Part shown: piece after piece, positions 43,705 through 53,127 of the stretch
Layout: the number at the start of each line of letters is the position of its first letter
How positions within the stretch are numbered: position 1 is the first letter of the stretch
From: Opitutia bacterium
Lineage (GTDB): Bacteria > Verrucomicrobiota > Verrucomicrobiia > Opitutales > Opitutaceae
DNA: 54,567 bases
Direction: 5' to 3'
NCBI GenBank assembly: GCA_947472765.1
Contig: CANJCM010000023.1
Location: 1 to 54,567, forward strand
Program-made: the position numbers and the translations under genes
The notes under the pieces: generated by a model
What the model was told of the DNA's origin: nothing
Databases searched by the model: none
The model's input: only the letters and a program-made list of their open reading frames with translations

Positions 43705-45599
43705 AACGCCTCCTGCTCGCCCTCCTGGGGCTCACCGCCGGCACCACCCTGTTCCGGGCCGCCCCCGGCATTCCTTGGCGCGCCGCCACCTACTCGACCC
43801 AGGCGGACCGTGTCCCCGCGTCGGCGCTGCTCCAGGCCTTCGCGACCCAGCAGGGCCTGCCGCTGCAGCTGAACGCGCCGGCCGAGGCGCCGGTCTCCGG
43901 CCGGTTTCAGGACGTGCCGGCCCGCCAGTTCCTCGACGCGGTTTGCGAGGCCACGGGGCTGCTCTGGTTCTGGGACGGCAGCCGCCTGCATATCGACGCC
44001 GCGGCCGCGAGCGAGACCCGCGTGGTCAACCTCGAGGCCGTCACCCCGGAACGCGCCACGGCGGCGCTGCGGGGCCTGGGCTTCGACGGAGGCCCGGCCA
44101 CGCTGGGCCAGGCGGTCCGCGGCGGCGAAGGCATCCTGACCTTGGCCGGTAGCCGGAAGTTCATCGAGGTGGCCGAGCCGGTCCTGAGGACTCTGAACTC
44201 CATGGAGGCCGAGCGCGAGAGCCAGGCGCGCCTGCAGACGGAGCGGGAAGAGGCCGCCGCCGCCGCCGCGGGCTCCCAAGTGCAGATCCGCGTCTTCCGG
44301 CTGACGTATGCCACGGCCGGGGACATCACCGTCCGCGGCGGTTCCAGCCAGTCGGTGATTCCCGGCGTCGCCCGCGCGCTGCAGAACATCATGGGCACGA
44401 GTTCCGGCGAGCTGTCGGTGGGCGTGGAGTCCACGCCCGGCCGCAACCAGCTGACGGGCCTGCGCGGCACGGGCCTCGCGGCCGCGGGCAAGGAAACAGC
44501 GCCCAGGGCCGCCGCCATGTCCCCGGTCCGCCGGGATGAGCTGCCGGCCGATGAGAACCGGGTCCTTATCCAGGCCGATCCCCGGCTCAACGCCGTCATC
44601 ATTCGCGACACCGTCGCCCGCCTGCCGCTCTACGAGGAGCTGATTCGCCAGCTCGACGTAGCCAGCCCGGTGATTGAAATCTCCGCCGCGGTGGTCGACA
44701 TCGACACGGACAACAACCGCAACGCCGGCGTCGAGTTCCTGAGCTTCGGCCGCGTCGGCACCGGCATCACCCCCCGGGCGGGATTCGACGGTGACTTCGG
44801 CGCCAGCCGGGAACCGGGCGGAACCAGTACCAGCGGCACGATCACCGACAGTCAGGCCCTGGTCCGGACCTCCGGCTTCGCCTCCTCCGTGCTGGTGCCG
44901 GTGAGCGGCTTCGAGCTGCTCGCCCGCGTCCGCGCCCTGGAGGAGAAGGGCGAGGCCCAGCTCGTCACGAGTCCAACCGTCATCACCCTCGACAACGTCG
45001 AGGCCAACCTGCGGCAGGACGACACGGTCTACGTGCGCGTGTCGGGCAACGGCACCGGGGCCTCCTCGGACCTGTTCAACGTGCGGACCGGCGTAACCCT
45101 CCGGGTCACGCCGACCGTGGTGCGCGAAGGCGACGAGATTTCGTTCCGGATGGTGGTGGAGGTGCAGGACGGGAACTTCAGCGACCTGACTGTCGACGGC
45201 GTGCCCGCAACCCGCGAGAGCACGATCAACACGCAGGCGGTGGTCCCGGCCAACCGGACACTCCTGATCGGCGGGTATTTCGTCGAGCGGCGCAGCGATA
45301 AGACGCACCAGATCCCAGGCCTCGGCGACCTGCCATACGTCGGCGGGCTGTTCAAGCGCACCGACCGCACGCAGGCGCGGGCCCAGCGTTTCTTCTTCAT
45401 CACGCCACGGCTGGTCGACGTGAAGCGCGAAGCCCGCACCAACCTCCCCGCCGCCCCGGCGGAAAAGAACCGCCTGCCGGCGGCGTCCATTGATCCGGTG
45501 AAGGTCCGTGACCGCGCCGATGTCGCCGTCGGGCGCTCGCGGGGTGCCTTCGAGCCGGTCCCGACCACCGTTCCGGAAACGGCTCCGGCCAAACCCTGA
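43701..45599 (+). CDS. sctC: T3SS outer membrane secretin SctC
   Basis: The 632-residue protein begins with a signal peptide (KRLLLALLGLTAGTTLFRAA) read from a TTG start that overlaps the yscB stop. N-terminal N0/N1-type ring domains follow (about 40-290). The secretin core (about 330-600) contains the conserved FERRSDKTHQIPGLGDLPYV-type segment (VERRSDKTHQIPGLGDLPYV, about residue 532) and VGGLFKRTD. The C-terminal 50 residues carry the region where a pilotin would bind, but no pilotin gene is next to it. It forms the outer membrane ring of the needle complex. Confidence 0.96.
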   Translation: MKRLLLALLGLTAGTTLFRAAPGIPWRAATYSTQADRVPASALLQAFATQQGLPLQLNAPAEAPVSGRFQDVPARQFLDAVCEATGLLWFWDGSRLHIDAAAASETRVVNLEAVTPERATAALRGLGFDGGPATLGQAVRGGEGILTLAGSRKFIEVAEPVLRTLNSMEAERESQARLQTEREEAAAAAAGSQVQIRVFRLTYATAGDITVRGGSSQSVIPGVARALQNIMGTSSGELSVGVESTPGRNQLTGLRGTGLAAAGKETAPRAAAMSPVRRDELPADENRVLIQADPRLNAVIIRDTVARLPLYEELIRQLDVASPVIEISAAVVDIDTDNNRNAGVEFLSFGRVGTGITPRAGFDGDFGASREPGGTSTSGTITDSQALVRTSGFASSVLVPVSGFELLARVRALEEKGEAQLVTSPTVITLDNVEANLRQDDTVYVRVSGNGTGASSDLFNVRTGVTLRVTPTVVREGDEISFRMVVEVQDGNFSDLTVDGVPATRESTINTQAVVPANRTLLIGGYFVERRSDKTHQIPGLGDLPYVGGLFKRTDRTQARAQRFFFITPRLVDVKREARTNLPAAPAEKNRLPAASIDPVKVRDRADVAVGRSRGAFEPVPTTVPETAPAKP

Positions 45600-45613
45600 A
45601 CCCCCGATCTATC

Positions 45614-47866
45614 ATGGCTGATAACGGCGATTGGATCCTAAAGATCATATCCGGACCACACCAGGGCGTGGAGGAGATGCTGCCCGACGGCCGCCTGCTC
45701 GTGGGCACGGACCCGGACTGCAGCATCGTCCTGCACGACGTCCTGATCGCGCCACGGCACTTCGCGCTTACCCGGAAGGGCGGCCGCGTCACCGTCGAAG
45801 CACTCGAAGGCCGCACCTACTGCGGCGGCAAGCTGGTCAAGGTCCCGACCGCAGTGCCGGCTTTCAGTTTCGTCACGGCCGGCACGACCCACGTCGTGGT
45901 GGGACCGGCCGCCGGCAGCTGGCCGCTGCTGTCCTCGGCCGACGCGCCGGAACTGGAGAAGGATCCGCCCCCGGCTCCGGCCGCCCCGGCCGCCGCTCCG
46001 GCCGGCAGCGCTCCCGCGACACTTTCTCCGGCGGCTTCCGTGGCGCCCGCCGCCCCGACCACGCCGACCACGCCGGGAACGCCGGCCGCACCGACGCCCG
46101 AACAGCGCCGACGTGCCTGGTGGATGGTGGGTTTTGGCGGCACTTTGCTGGCGGTCTGGCTGATCCTCTGGTTTCTACTCCGGCCTGCCCCCAGCGAGCC
46201 GATCCGGCCCAGCCCCAAAGCCCGCACCGAGCGCGTGCTTGGCTCGCTGCCGGGCGGAAACCGCATCCGGATCGAGGAACGGGGCGACCTGCTGGTGATC
46301 TCCGGCTACCTCGACTCCGACGCGGCCCACCGCGACCTCATCGCCGCCCTCCGCGCCGAAGTCCCGGAAGCGACCCTCCGACTCTGGAGCACGCCGCGCT
46401 TGGTGGAGACGGCGGGCGCGTTCCTCGCCACCCGCAAGCTCAACCTCACCCTCACGCCCGGAGAGAACGGCGAGCTCAAGATCGCCGGTTCCGCCCCCTC
46501 GGCCGCGGACTGGGAGATAGCCCGGCAGATGCTCCTGGCCGAGGTCCCCGGCCTGCAGAACATCATCGACGAGGTCACCGCGCCCAAGCAACCGGTGAAG
46601 GGATCTAAGGCCTCGACCGAGCCGGCCGTGGCGCCGGACAAGGCCCTGACCGTGATCGCCCTGCAGACCCTGCCGGAGGCCCCCGCCTGGGTCCGCCTCG
46701 CCAACGGCGCCGTCTACTTCGCCGGCGGCCGCTTCCAGGGCATAGCAACGTTCACCGGCCTGGAGGGAGCCAAGGCCCGCTTCGAACACGACGGCGGCGC
46801 GTCGCTTTTTGGTCTCGGCGACGATCTGGCCGTCCTGCTGCCCGCCCGCCCCGCCAAAGGTGACCCCAGCCGCCTCGAACCCGCCCCCAGGCAGGCCGCC
46901 CCACCCGCGCCGGCGGCGGCCCCGAACCCGACCCCCGCGCCCACCCCGCCCGCGCCCACTCCCGCCCCGATCCCTGCCCCGACTCCGACGCCACCCCCGG
47001 GCCTGAGCGACACCCGGCCGGTCGCGAGCCAACCGGCTCCCGTGGCGGCCACCCAGCTGGTTCCAGCGGAAGCGCCGCCCGCGCCTGCTCCGTCGGCTCC
47101 CGCGATTCCGGTCCCGGCAGCGGCCACACCGCCCGCCGTGGCCACCACCGCGGCACCGCTCCCCGCGCCAGTCACGCCAGTCGCGGCAGCACCAGCCCCC
47201 GCCGCGGTCGTTCCTGCGGCCGAGCCCCCGACGCCAACTGCGCCAGTTGCCCCCGAAGTGGCACCCGCTCCCGCCCCGACCACGGTTCAGCCGGTCGCCA
47301 GCTCACCCGCCCCGGCGCCGGAGAGTCCGGTCACGGTGCCCACCACGGCGACCGCGCCGGCCCCGGCGGCGCCAGCTCCGGTCGTCACCGCCCAGGCGGA
47401 GTCGCCGGCCGCGCCGACCCCCGAGCGCCCCACCGAGCTTCCAGTCACCGCACCCGTCACGACCATCGCCAACACGCCGACGCCGGCGGCCGCGGTTCCC
47501 GCGGCGGACGCCCCGGCTCCGGCGACGGCGGTCGCCCCCGAGGGGACTCCCATGCCGGCACCCAGCCCCGCGCCGATGGTAGCGAGTTTGCCCGCGTCCA
47601 CCGTTCCCGTGGCGGCCCCGGCCCCGGCGCCCGAGGCACTGCCTCCGCTGCCGGCCGAGTACGTGAAGAACCCGACCGAGACCAAGATCCGCCTGATCTC
47701 TGAGGCCCTGCAGGCCCGGGACACCGGCGACCTCGCCGCCGCCCAGCGCGCGCTCTCGATCCTGGCCCAGCTGTTGCCCAACGACCAGGCCGTGGTCCGC
47801 CTCCGCGCCGACACCGAGGCCCGCGCCCTCGCCCAGCAGCAGGCCAGACAGGCCGCCTCCCTTTAA
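45614..47866 (+). CDS. sctD: T3SS inner membrane ring protein SctD with a long Pro/Ala linker
   Basis: The 750-residue protein is nearly twice the usual SctD length. Order: cytoplasmic FHA-like domain (residues 1-100, LKIISGPHQGVEEMLPDGRL), a Pro/Ala stretch, one TM (about 169-190, WWMVGFGGTLLAVWLILWFL) and periplasmic ring-building domains (about 205-400). Then comes roughly 260 residues of almost pure Pro/Ala/Val/Thr (about 418-678), and a short TPR-like helical end (IRLISEALQARDTGDLAAAQ). The FHA and ring parts are family standard. The long linker and helical tail are not, and would extend the periplasmic side. Confidence 0.9.
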   Translation: MADNGDWILKIISGPHQGVEEMLPDGRLLVGTDPDCSIVLHDVLIAPRHFALTRKGGRVTVEALEGRTYCGGKLVKVPTAVPAFSFVTAGTTHVVVGPAAGSWPLLSSADAPELEKDPPPAPAAPAAAPAGSAPATLSPAASVAPAAPTTPTTPGTPAAPTPEQRRRAWWMVGFGGTLLAVWLILWFLLRPAPSEPIRPSPKARTERVLGSLPGGNRIRIEERGDLLVISGYLDSDAAHRDLIAALRAEVPEATLRLWSTPRLVETAGAFLATRKLNLTLTPGENGELKIAGSAPSAADWEIARQMLLAEVPGLQNIIDEVTAPKQPVKGSKASTEPAVAPDKALTVIALQTLPEAPAWVRLANGAVYFAGGRFQGIATFTGLEGAKARFEHDGGASLFGLGDDLAVLLPARPAKGDPSRLEPAPRQAAPPAPAAAPNPTPAPTPPAPTPAPIPAPTPTPPPGLSDTRPVASQPAPVAATQLVPAEAPPAPAPSAPAIPVPAAATPPAVATTAAPLPAPVTPVAAAPAPAAVVPAAEPPTPTAPVAPEVAPAPAPTTVQPVASSPAPAPESPVTVPTTATAPAPAAPAPVVTAQAESPAAPTPERPTELPVTAPVTTIANTPTPAAAVPAADAPAPATAVAPEGTPMPAPSPAPMVASLPASTVPVAAPAPAPEALPPLPAEYVKNPTETKIRLISEALQARDTGDLAAAQRALSILAQLLPNDQAVVRLRADTEARALAQQQARQAASL

Positions 47867-47967
47867 CAATCCGACGCCAACCATCCCCCAAATGGGTGAA
47901 AAATTCCGCTTTCGCCCGACGTCCCGTTGACCGTCTCAAGCCCAGCCCTCTTCTCCCTCTTGATCCC

Positions 47968-48198
47968 ATGACAAACATCGATGTGACCGATTTCGACGAA
48001 GCGCTCGCCGCCGATCGGGACGGCTCCTTCCACGCCGCCGTGGAAAGCCACCTGGCCCAAGCCGTCGCCGAGCAGCACGCCCTTATCCAACGGGGCCTCG
48101 CACCCGCGGAGTTTGCCGACGCCGCCAAGGTCGAAGCCGCCCTCGCCAAGGCCATCGATGTGATCCGTTTTTCCCGCAGCCTCCAAGTTTCGAAGTAA
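47968..48198 (+). CDS. yscE: YscE-like needle co-chaperone
   Basis: The 76-residue mostly helical protein (AAVESHLAQAVAEQHALIQR, then AAKVEAALAKAIDVIRFSRS) resembles YscE in pattern and place. In Yersinia, YscE and YscG clamp the needle subunit YscF so that it does not polymerise in the cytosol. The needle genes and a YscG-like gene follow directly, which supports the assignment. The start ATG is at 47968, 24 codons inside the longest frame. The 101-base gap before it is the largest inside the cluster up to this point. Confidence 0.75.
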   Translation: MTNIDVTDFDEALAADRDGSFHAAVESHLAQAVAEQHALIQRGLAPAEFADAAKVEAALAKAIDVIRFSRSLQVSK

Positions 48199-48217
48199 GC
48201 CTTAACTCAACACTCCC

Positions 48218-48490
48218 ATGGCAGTCATCACCACCGGCACCACCACCACGCCCCTCTTCGGGTCCGCCGACTCCGACATCTTCGAGACCATCAAGAGCAT
48301 GGCGACGAAGATCGGGACCGAGACCACTAACGCCATCGGCGCCGCCAACAGCACCGATTTTTCCGATCCGGGCGCCGTCGTCCTCCTGCAAATGCGCATC
48401 AACCAGGTCACCAACGCCGCCACCGCCATCTCGAACCTCAGCAAGGCCATCCAGGAACCCGCCAAGAATGCGGTCAGCAACCTGCGCTGA
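48218..48490 (+). CDS. sctF: T3SS needle subunit SctF, first copy
   Basis: The 90-residue protein has two helices around a central loop (IFETIKSMATKIGTETTNAI and AVVLLQMRINQVTNAATAIS). This is the size and shape of YscF/PrgI needle subunits, though the ends are less usual: a Thr-rich start (TTGTTTTPLFG) and a short tail ending AVSNLR. Function is assigned mainly by the yscE-F-G gene order. It is followed by a near-identical copy 51 bases downstream. Confidence 0.85.
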   Translation: MAVITTGTTTTPLFGSADSDIFETIKSMATKIGTETTNAIGAANSTDFSDPGAVVLLQMRINQVTNAATAISNLSKAIQEPAKNAVSNLR

Positions 48491-48541
48491 GCCCAATCCG
48501 TTTTCGTTCACTAAACTAGAACTAAATAACCCAACCCTCCC

Positions 48542-48814
48542 ATGGCAGTTATCACCTCCGGCACCACCACCACACCCCTCTTCGGCACCGTCGACTCCAA
48601 CATCTTCGAGACCATCAAGAGCATGGCGACGAAGATCGGGACCGAGACCAACAACTCCATCGGCGCCGCCAACAGCACCGATTTTTCCGATCCGGGCGCC
48701 GTCGTCCTCCTGCAGATGCGCATCAATCAGGTCACCAACGCTGCCACCGCCATCTCGAATCTCAGCAAGGCCATCCAGGAACCTGCCAAAAACGCGGTCA
48801 GCAACTTGCGCTGA
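48542..48814 (+). CDS. sctF2: T3SS needle subunit SctF, tandem second copy
   Basis: The 90 residues differ from the first copy at only six sites (T6S, S16T, A17V, D20N, T37N, A39S), all in the first 40 residues; residues 40-90 are identical. Many synonymous third-base differences separate the DNA copies, which points to purifying selection on the protein rather than a very recent copy. The 51-base gap upstream is AT-richer than the rest of the cluster and could hold a separate promoter. The second subunit may tune needle properties or simply raise dose. Confidence 0.85.
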   Translation: MAVITSGTTTTPLFGTVDSNIFETIKSMATKIGTETNNSIGAANSTDFSDPGAVVLLQMRINQVTNAATAISNLSKAIQEPAKNAVSNLR

Positions 48815-48836
48815 CACCCCCAGTCGCCCCCCCACC

Positions 48837-49244
48837 ATGGAAACCTCCGGTCCGATCGTCCGCCTGCTGATGCGCCTCGGCTACTGGTCCGTCTGGCACG
48901 GCCTGCACGCGGAGGCGTCCGTCCTTTTCGCTGGCGCCCAAGCGGCCCGTCCCGCTAGCGAAGTTCCCGTGGTGGGGATGGCTGTCCTCGCGATGGCCAT
49001 GAACCAGCCGGCCTCCGCCGTGACCTTGCTCCGCGGGCAGGCGCCGGCCGGCAACCCGCCGAGCGACCTGGTCCAAGCCCACCTGGGCTGCGCCCTTTGT
49101 CTTGCCGGCGAGGAAGCCGAGGGTCGTGGCATCCTCAGCCGCCTCGCGGCCGGGGCCAAGGACCCGGCCGCCCGCCAGATGGCCGCGACCCTCTCCGCCC
49201 TCCCGACGGCTCAGCTGAGCCCCAGCCTACCCAAAGTCCTATGA
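48837..49244 (+). CDS. yscG: YscG-like TPR needle chaperone
   Basis: The 135-residue TPR-like protein (LGYWSVWHGLHAEASVLFAG, then DLVQAHLGCALCLAGEEAEG and ARQMAATLSALP) matches YscG in size, repeat pattern and place after the needle genes. YscG cradles the hydrophobic helix of the needle subunit together with YscE. The frame runs well upstream through sctF2, but the ATG at 48837 is the family-like start. Its stop overlaps the sctI start (ATGA). Confidence 0.8.
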   Translation: METSGPIVRLLMRLGYWSVWHGLHAEASVLFAGAQAARPASEVPVVGMAVLAMAMNQPASAVTLLRGQAPAGNPPSDLVQAHLGCALCLAGEEAEGRGILSRLAAGAKDPAARQMAATLSALPTAQLSPSLPKVL

Positions 49245-49687
49245 GCGTCGCTCCCACCGCCCTCCCCCTGCCGATCAGCGCGGCGGTCACTCCGGCCGCC
49301 GCCGTCGAGGCCATCCCCTCTCTCCCGTCCACGGACCTGGATCGCCTCCGCTCGCTGCTGCAGCAGACCGCTTCCCAGACCGCCAAACCGGGGGCCAGCC
49401 TTCCCCCGCCCGAGGCCATCACCGGGGTCGCGACGGAGGGCACCCGCTCTTTTGGCGACTCGATCCTCGAAGGCGTCATGCGCTTTCGCACGAGCTACCA
49501 GGACTCGGTCCAGTCGATCAACCACCGCCTGGAGGCCGTTTCCCAGAACGAGATGTCCGGCCTGAACAACTTTTCCGAGATTCTGAGCCTGCAGGTCGAC
49601 GTCTCGAAGTGGTCGATGTCGGTCATGGGCGTGGACAACGCTTCCAAGGCCGGCACCAACACGGTCAAGGAACTCAGCCGCGGCTGA
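49241..49687 (+). CDS. sctI: T3SS inner rod protein SctI (YscI/PrgJ family)
   Basis: The 148-residue protein has a disordered N-terminal half and a helical C-terminal part (FGDSILEGVMRFRTSYQDSV, then MSGLNNFSEILSLQVDVSKW and SMSVMGVDNASKAGTNTVKE), which carries the conserved rod signature (LSLQ...KW, NASKAG). It builds the rod that links the export gate to the needle. No yscH-like gene lies between yscG and it, unlike in Yersinia. Confidence 0.88.
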   Translation: MSVAPTALPLPISAAVTPAAAVEAIPSLPSTDLDRLRSLLQQTASQTAKPGASLPPPEAITGVATEGTRSFGDSILEGVMRFRTSYQDSVQSINHRLEAVSQNEMSGLNNFSEILSLQVDVSKWSMSVMGVDNASKAGTNTVKELSRG

Positions 49688-49755
49688 GGCCGTATCCAAC
49701 CGCCGGTCCGTTCTCCTCCCAGCCGGCTCCCGGCCGTCTGGGCCCGCCTCTTTTC

Positions 49756-50538
49756 ATGCCGCTCTCCCGACTCCTCTACCTCGCCCCGGCCCGCCTGCTC
49801 CGCGCCGCCCCGCTGGCCACCTGCCTGCTGCTCGTGGGCTGCAGCAGCAAGGTGGCCCTCTTTTCCCAGCTCGAGGAAAACGAGGCCAACGAGATGCTCG
49901 CGATCCTGAGGCCGCGGGAGATCGCCGTCACCAAGGAGCCTGGCAAGGAAGAAAGGTGGGTGCTCAAGGTATCGACGGATGATTTCGCCCGCGCCGTCGA
50001 ACTGCTCAAGGCCCAGGGTTACCCGCGCGAGAAGTTCGCCAAGATGGGCGAGGTATTCCAGAAGGCGGGCCTCGTCAGCTCACCCACCGAGGAGCGCATC
50101 CGCTACATGTACGCGCTCTCCCAGGAGATCGCCGACACGCTGACGCACATCGACGGCGTGACCAGCGCCCGCGTGCACATCGTCATCCCGAACAACGACC
50201 CGCTCGCGGAAAAGATCACGCCCTCCTCCTGCGCGGTGTTCATCCGCTACCGGCAGGGGTTCGACCTCGAGAGCCTCGCGCCCCAGATCAAGAACTTGGT
50301 CACGCGGAGCATCGAGGGCCTGAACTACGACAACGTCACCCTGGTGCTCGTGCCCTCGGCCGCCACGGCGGTGACGCCCCCGCCGGCCGCCGACGCCCGT
50401 CCCGCTGACGCCTCGGCGGCGACCTCTCCCCGGAACCTCGGCGTGACCGCCGCCGCCGCGCTCATCGCGGGCGCCCTCGGCTGGTTTTTCCAGCGGACGC
50501 TCTCCCGACGCGCGGCCAAGCAGCCTGCCGCCGCATGA
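49756..50538 (+). CDS. sctJ: T3SS inner ring lipoprotein SctJ (YscJ family)
   Basis: The 260-residue protein has a type II signal with lipobox LLVGC (about residue 27). Ring-building motif 1 (ALFSQLEENEANEMLAILRP), ring-building motif 2 (RYMYALSQEIADTLTHIDGV, then ARVHIVIPNNDP) and a C-terminal TM (AAAALIAGALGWFF) follow. The layout and length are standard. It is anchored by lipid and TM in the inner membrane and forms the periplasmic ring with SctD. Its stop overlaps sctK (ATGA). Confidence 0.95.
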   Translation: MPLSRLLYLAPARLLRAAPLATCLLLVGCSSKVALFSQLEENEANEMLAILRPREIAVTKEPGKEERWVLKVSTDDFARAVELLKAQGYPREKFAKMGEVFQKAGLVSSPTEERIRYMYALSQEIADTLTHIDGVTSARVHIVIPNNDPLAEKITPSSCAVFIRYRQGFDLESLAPQIKNLVTRSIEGLNYDNVTLVLVPSAATAVTPPPAADARPADASAATSPRNLGVTAAAALIAGALGWFFQRTLSRRAAKQPAAA

Positions 50539-51206
50539 GTACATCCGTCTGGTTCGGCAGCCTGCTCAAGGGTAACCCGGAGCTCTACCGCCAGATCTAC
50601 GACTGGAACCTGTATCCGCACCGCTGGGTCCGGCCGGAATGGCTAGCCACCGTGCCAGGCGCGGAACCGGCCCTCGTCCCTGTGCTCGAGCGCACGGAGC
50701 GGGGTCGCGAGCGGCTGGGCCGCCACGTGCGCGCGGCCCTTGGTCTGACGGACACCTTTTGGGACTTCGAACACCGCCCCCGCCGGCTCGCCCTCCTACC
50801 CGCGGCCACGCTCGAGCATCTGGCACGGTTTGCCGGCGCCGCATGGCACTGGAACAGCCTGACCCGGATGGTCTCGCAGCGTGACCACCGCGCCGTCACG
50901 GCCCGGATCGGCGCCGACGCCCGCACCTTCGCCCTGCGCCGCGGCCGGGCCCTGCTGGGGCCGGCCGGCCTCCCCGTCCCAGCCATCCCGGTCATCCCGG
51001 ATTCGGACCAGCTGACCACGGCCGGCTGGACCCTGATCGCTTCCTGCCTCGGCGCCGAGCCGGCGCCGGTCCTGCCCCGCGCCCGCCTGAAGTTCCCCCG
51101 CGGACTCGCCGCGGGCGAAGCCGTGCCGGCCGCCCAGGCTTGGGGCCTCCTGCAGCCCATCCTCCACGAAACGCTCCCCGCTTCCGACCGCCTATGCTTT
51201 GCCTGA
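50535..51206 (+). CDS. sctK: T3SS sorting platform protein SctK (YscK family)
   Basis: The 223-residue protein has the YscK-like N-terminus (LYRQIYDWNLYPHRWVRPEW) and a Trp/Arg-rich middle. It is well conserved in place between sctJ and sctL. SctK links the SctQ pods to the SctD cytoplasmic domain. No enzyme motif is expected. It overlaps sctL by 13 bases. Confidence 0.87.
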   Translation: MSTSVWFGSLLKGNPELYRQIYDWNLYPHRWVRPEWLATVPGAEPALVPVLERTERGRERLGRHVRAALGLTDTFWDFEHRPRRLALLPAATLEHLARFAGAAWHWNSLTRMVSQRDHRAVTARIGADARTFALRRGRALLGPAGLPVPAIPVIPDSDQLTTAGWTLIASCLGAEPAPVLPRARLKFPRGLAAGEAVPAAQAWGLLQPILHETLPASDRLCFA

Positions 51207-51799
51207 ACCGCCAGGGAGCCAATTTCCTCACGCAGGGGCCGGTCCTCAAGGCAGCGGACTACGCCGCGGCCGTGGCCGCCCAAGACCTCATCCGGCAGGC
51301 CGAGGAGGAGGCCGCCCGCATCCGCTCCGAAGCCGAGGAAATCTACCAGCAGCGAAAGGCGCAGGGCCACCGCGAGGGCGTCGAGGAGGGCAAGGCGGAG
51401 ATGGCCCAGCAGGTCGTCGCCACCCTCGGCCAGTCCAACACTTACCTCGCCAAGATCGAGCAGGCGCTGGTCGACGTCGTGATGAAGTCGACCGCCCGCG
51501 TGATCGGCGAGATCAGCGAACGCGAGCGCGTCGAGCACATCGTCCGCCAGGCCCTTGAGTACCTGGGCCAGAGCGGGCAGGTCCAGGTCAAGGTCTCGCC
51601 CGACCAAGGCGAATGGATGAAGGGCCGCGTCGATGCCCTCCTCACCGCCTTCCCCCGCGTGAAATTTCTCGAGGTCAAGGTCGACCCGCGCCTGCCGGCC
51701 GACGGCTGCGTGCTGGAGACGGAGTTCGCCGTCATCGACGCCACCGTCGAGACGCAGCTGCGCGCCATCGAGAAGGCGTTGATCCAGTCGATCCAATGA
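51194..51799 (+). CDS. sctL: T3SS ATPase stator SctL (YscL/FliH family)
   Basis: The 201-residue protein has a charged coiled-coil middle ([20 protein letters not shown], then [20 protein letters not shown]) and a C-terminal domain ([17 protein letters not shown]) that docks on the ATPase, as in FliH. It links the ATPase to SctQ. The frame runs further upstream into sctK, but the ATG at 51194 is used. Its stop overlaps sctN (ATGA). Confidence 0.92.
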   Translation: MLCLNRQGANFLTQGPVLKAADYAAAVAAQDLIRQAEEEAARIRSEAEEIYQQRKAQGHREGVEEGKAEMAQQVVATLGQSNTYLAKIEQALVDVVMKSTARVIGEISERERVEHIVRQALEYLGQSGQVQVKVSPDQGEWMKGRVDALLTAFPRVKFLEVKVDPRLPADGCVLETEFAVIDATVETQLRAIEKALIQSIQ

Positions 51800-53127
51800 G
51801 GCCGCCCCTGCTCGACGCCGAGACGCTTTCCGCCCGCCTGCACCGCGGCGTGGACCGCGCGCAGCCCCTGGCCCCGCGCGGGCGGGTGGTGCAAGTCGTC
51901 GGCACGATCGTCAAGGCCCACGCCCCGGGCGCGAAGATCGGCGAGCTCTGCGCGCTCCGGAACCCCTGGGAGGACCACCAAATCCTCGCGGAGGTGGTGG
52001 GCTTCTCGCAGAACCTCGCGCTGCTCACGCCGCTCGGCGAGATCGTCGGCGCCTCCTCCTTCACCCAGGCGATCCCGCTCGGCGAGGTCCACCGCGTGCC
52101 GGTCGGCCCGGGGCTGCTGGGCCGCGTCCTCGACGGCCTGGGCCAGCCGCTCGACGGCAAGGGGCCCCTCGAGATCGCCGACCACTACCCGGTCTACGCG
52201 GACCCGCCGAACGCGATGACGCGCGAGCTGATCACGAAGCCGATCAGCCTGGGGGTGCGCTCCCTCGACGCGCTCCTCACCTGCGGCGAGGGCCAGCGCA
52301 TGGGCATCTTCGCCGCCGCGGGCGGCGGCAAGAGCACGCTACTCAGCCAGATCGTCCGCAACACCACGGCCGACGTGATCATCCTCGCGCTGATCGGCGA
52401 GCGCGGCCGCGAGGTGCGCGAGTTCCTTGAGCGCGACCTGGGCGAGGAGGGCGTGAAGCGCGCGGTCACCGTCATCTCAACCTCCGACCGACCCTCGATG
52501 GAGCGCCTGAAGGCAGCCTACGTCGCGACAGCCGTCGCGGAATACTTCCGGGATCAGGGCAAGAAGGTGCTGCTGCTGATGGACTCGGTGACGCGCTTCG
52601 CCCGCGCGCTGCGCGAGATCGGCCTCGCGGCCGGCGAGCCACCCACCCGCCGCGGCTTCCCGCCGTCGGTGTTCGCCACCCTGCCCCGGCTGATGGAGCG
52701 CGCCGGCTGCTCGGCCAAGGGCTCCATCACCGCCCTGTACACGGTGCTCGTGGAGGGCGACGACATGACCGAACCGATCGCGGACGAGACCCGCTCCATC
52801 CTCGACGGCCACATCGTGCTCTCGCGCAAGCTGGGCGCGGCCAACCATTACCCGGCCATCGACGTGCTGGCCAGCGTGAGCCGCCTGATGACGGCCATCG
52901 CGGGCAAGGACCACCTGCGCAGCGCAGGCCGCGTCCGCCAGCTGATGGCCAAGTACCAGGAGGTCGAACTGCTGGTCCGCATCGGCGAATACAAGTCGGG
53001 CAACGACGCCGTCGCCGACGAGGCGATCAAGAAGCTCGACGCGATCAACAACTTCCTTCGGCAGGGCCTGCGGGAGCAGAGCTCCTTCGAGCAGACCCTC
53101 GAGGCGCTGCACCAGCTCGTGAAATGA
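51796..53127 (+). CDS. sctN: T3SS ATPase SctN (YscN/FliI family)
   Basis: The 443-residue protein is full length. Walker A ([14 protein letters not shown]) is near residue 174, then [13 protein letters not shown], Walker B ([20 protein letters not shown]), and the T3SS signature [20 protein letters not shown]. It releases chaperones and unfolds substrates at the base of the injectisome. The chosen ATG at 51796 overlaps the sctL stop; the frame upstream lies inside sctL. Confidence 0.97.
   Translation: MRPPLLDAETLSARLHRGVDRAQPLAPRGRVVQVVGTIVKAHAPGAKIGELCALRNPWEDHQILAEVVGFSQNLALLTPLGEIVGASSFTQAIPLGEVHRVPVGPGLLGRVLDGLGQPLDGKGPLEIADHYPVYADPPNAMTRELITKPISLGVRSLDALLTCGEGQRMGIFAAAGGGKSTLLSQIVRNTTADVIILALIGERGREVREFLERDLGEEGVKRAVTVISTSDRPSMERLKAAYVATAVAEYFRDQGKKVLLLMDSVTRFARALREIGLAAGEPPTRRGFPPSVFATLPRLMERAGCSAKGSITALYTVLVEGDDMTEPIADETRSILDGHIVLSRKLGAANHYPAIDVLASVSRLMTAIAGKDHLRSAGRVRQLMAKYQEVELLVRIGEYKSGNDAVADEAIKKLDAINNFLRQGLREQSSFEQTLEALHQLVK

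Noticed and set aside
47893-47899. The word TGGGTGA shared by the sctW upstream region (38799-38805) and the yscE upstream gap
   Set aside because: A 7-base match between two gaps of this size is expected by chance.
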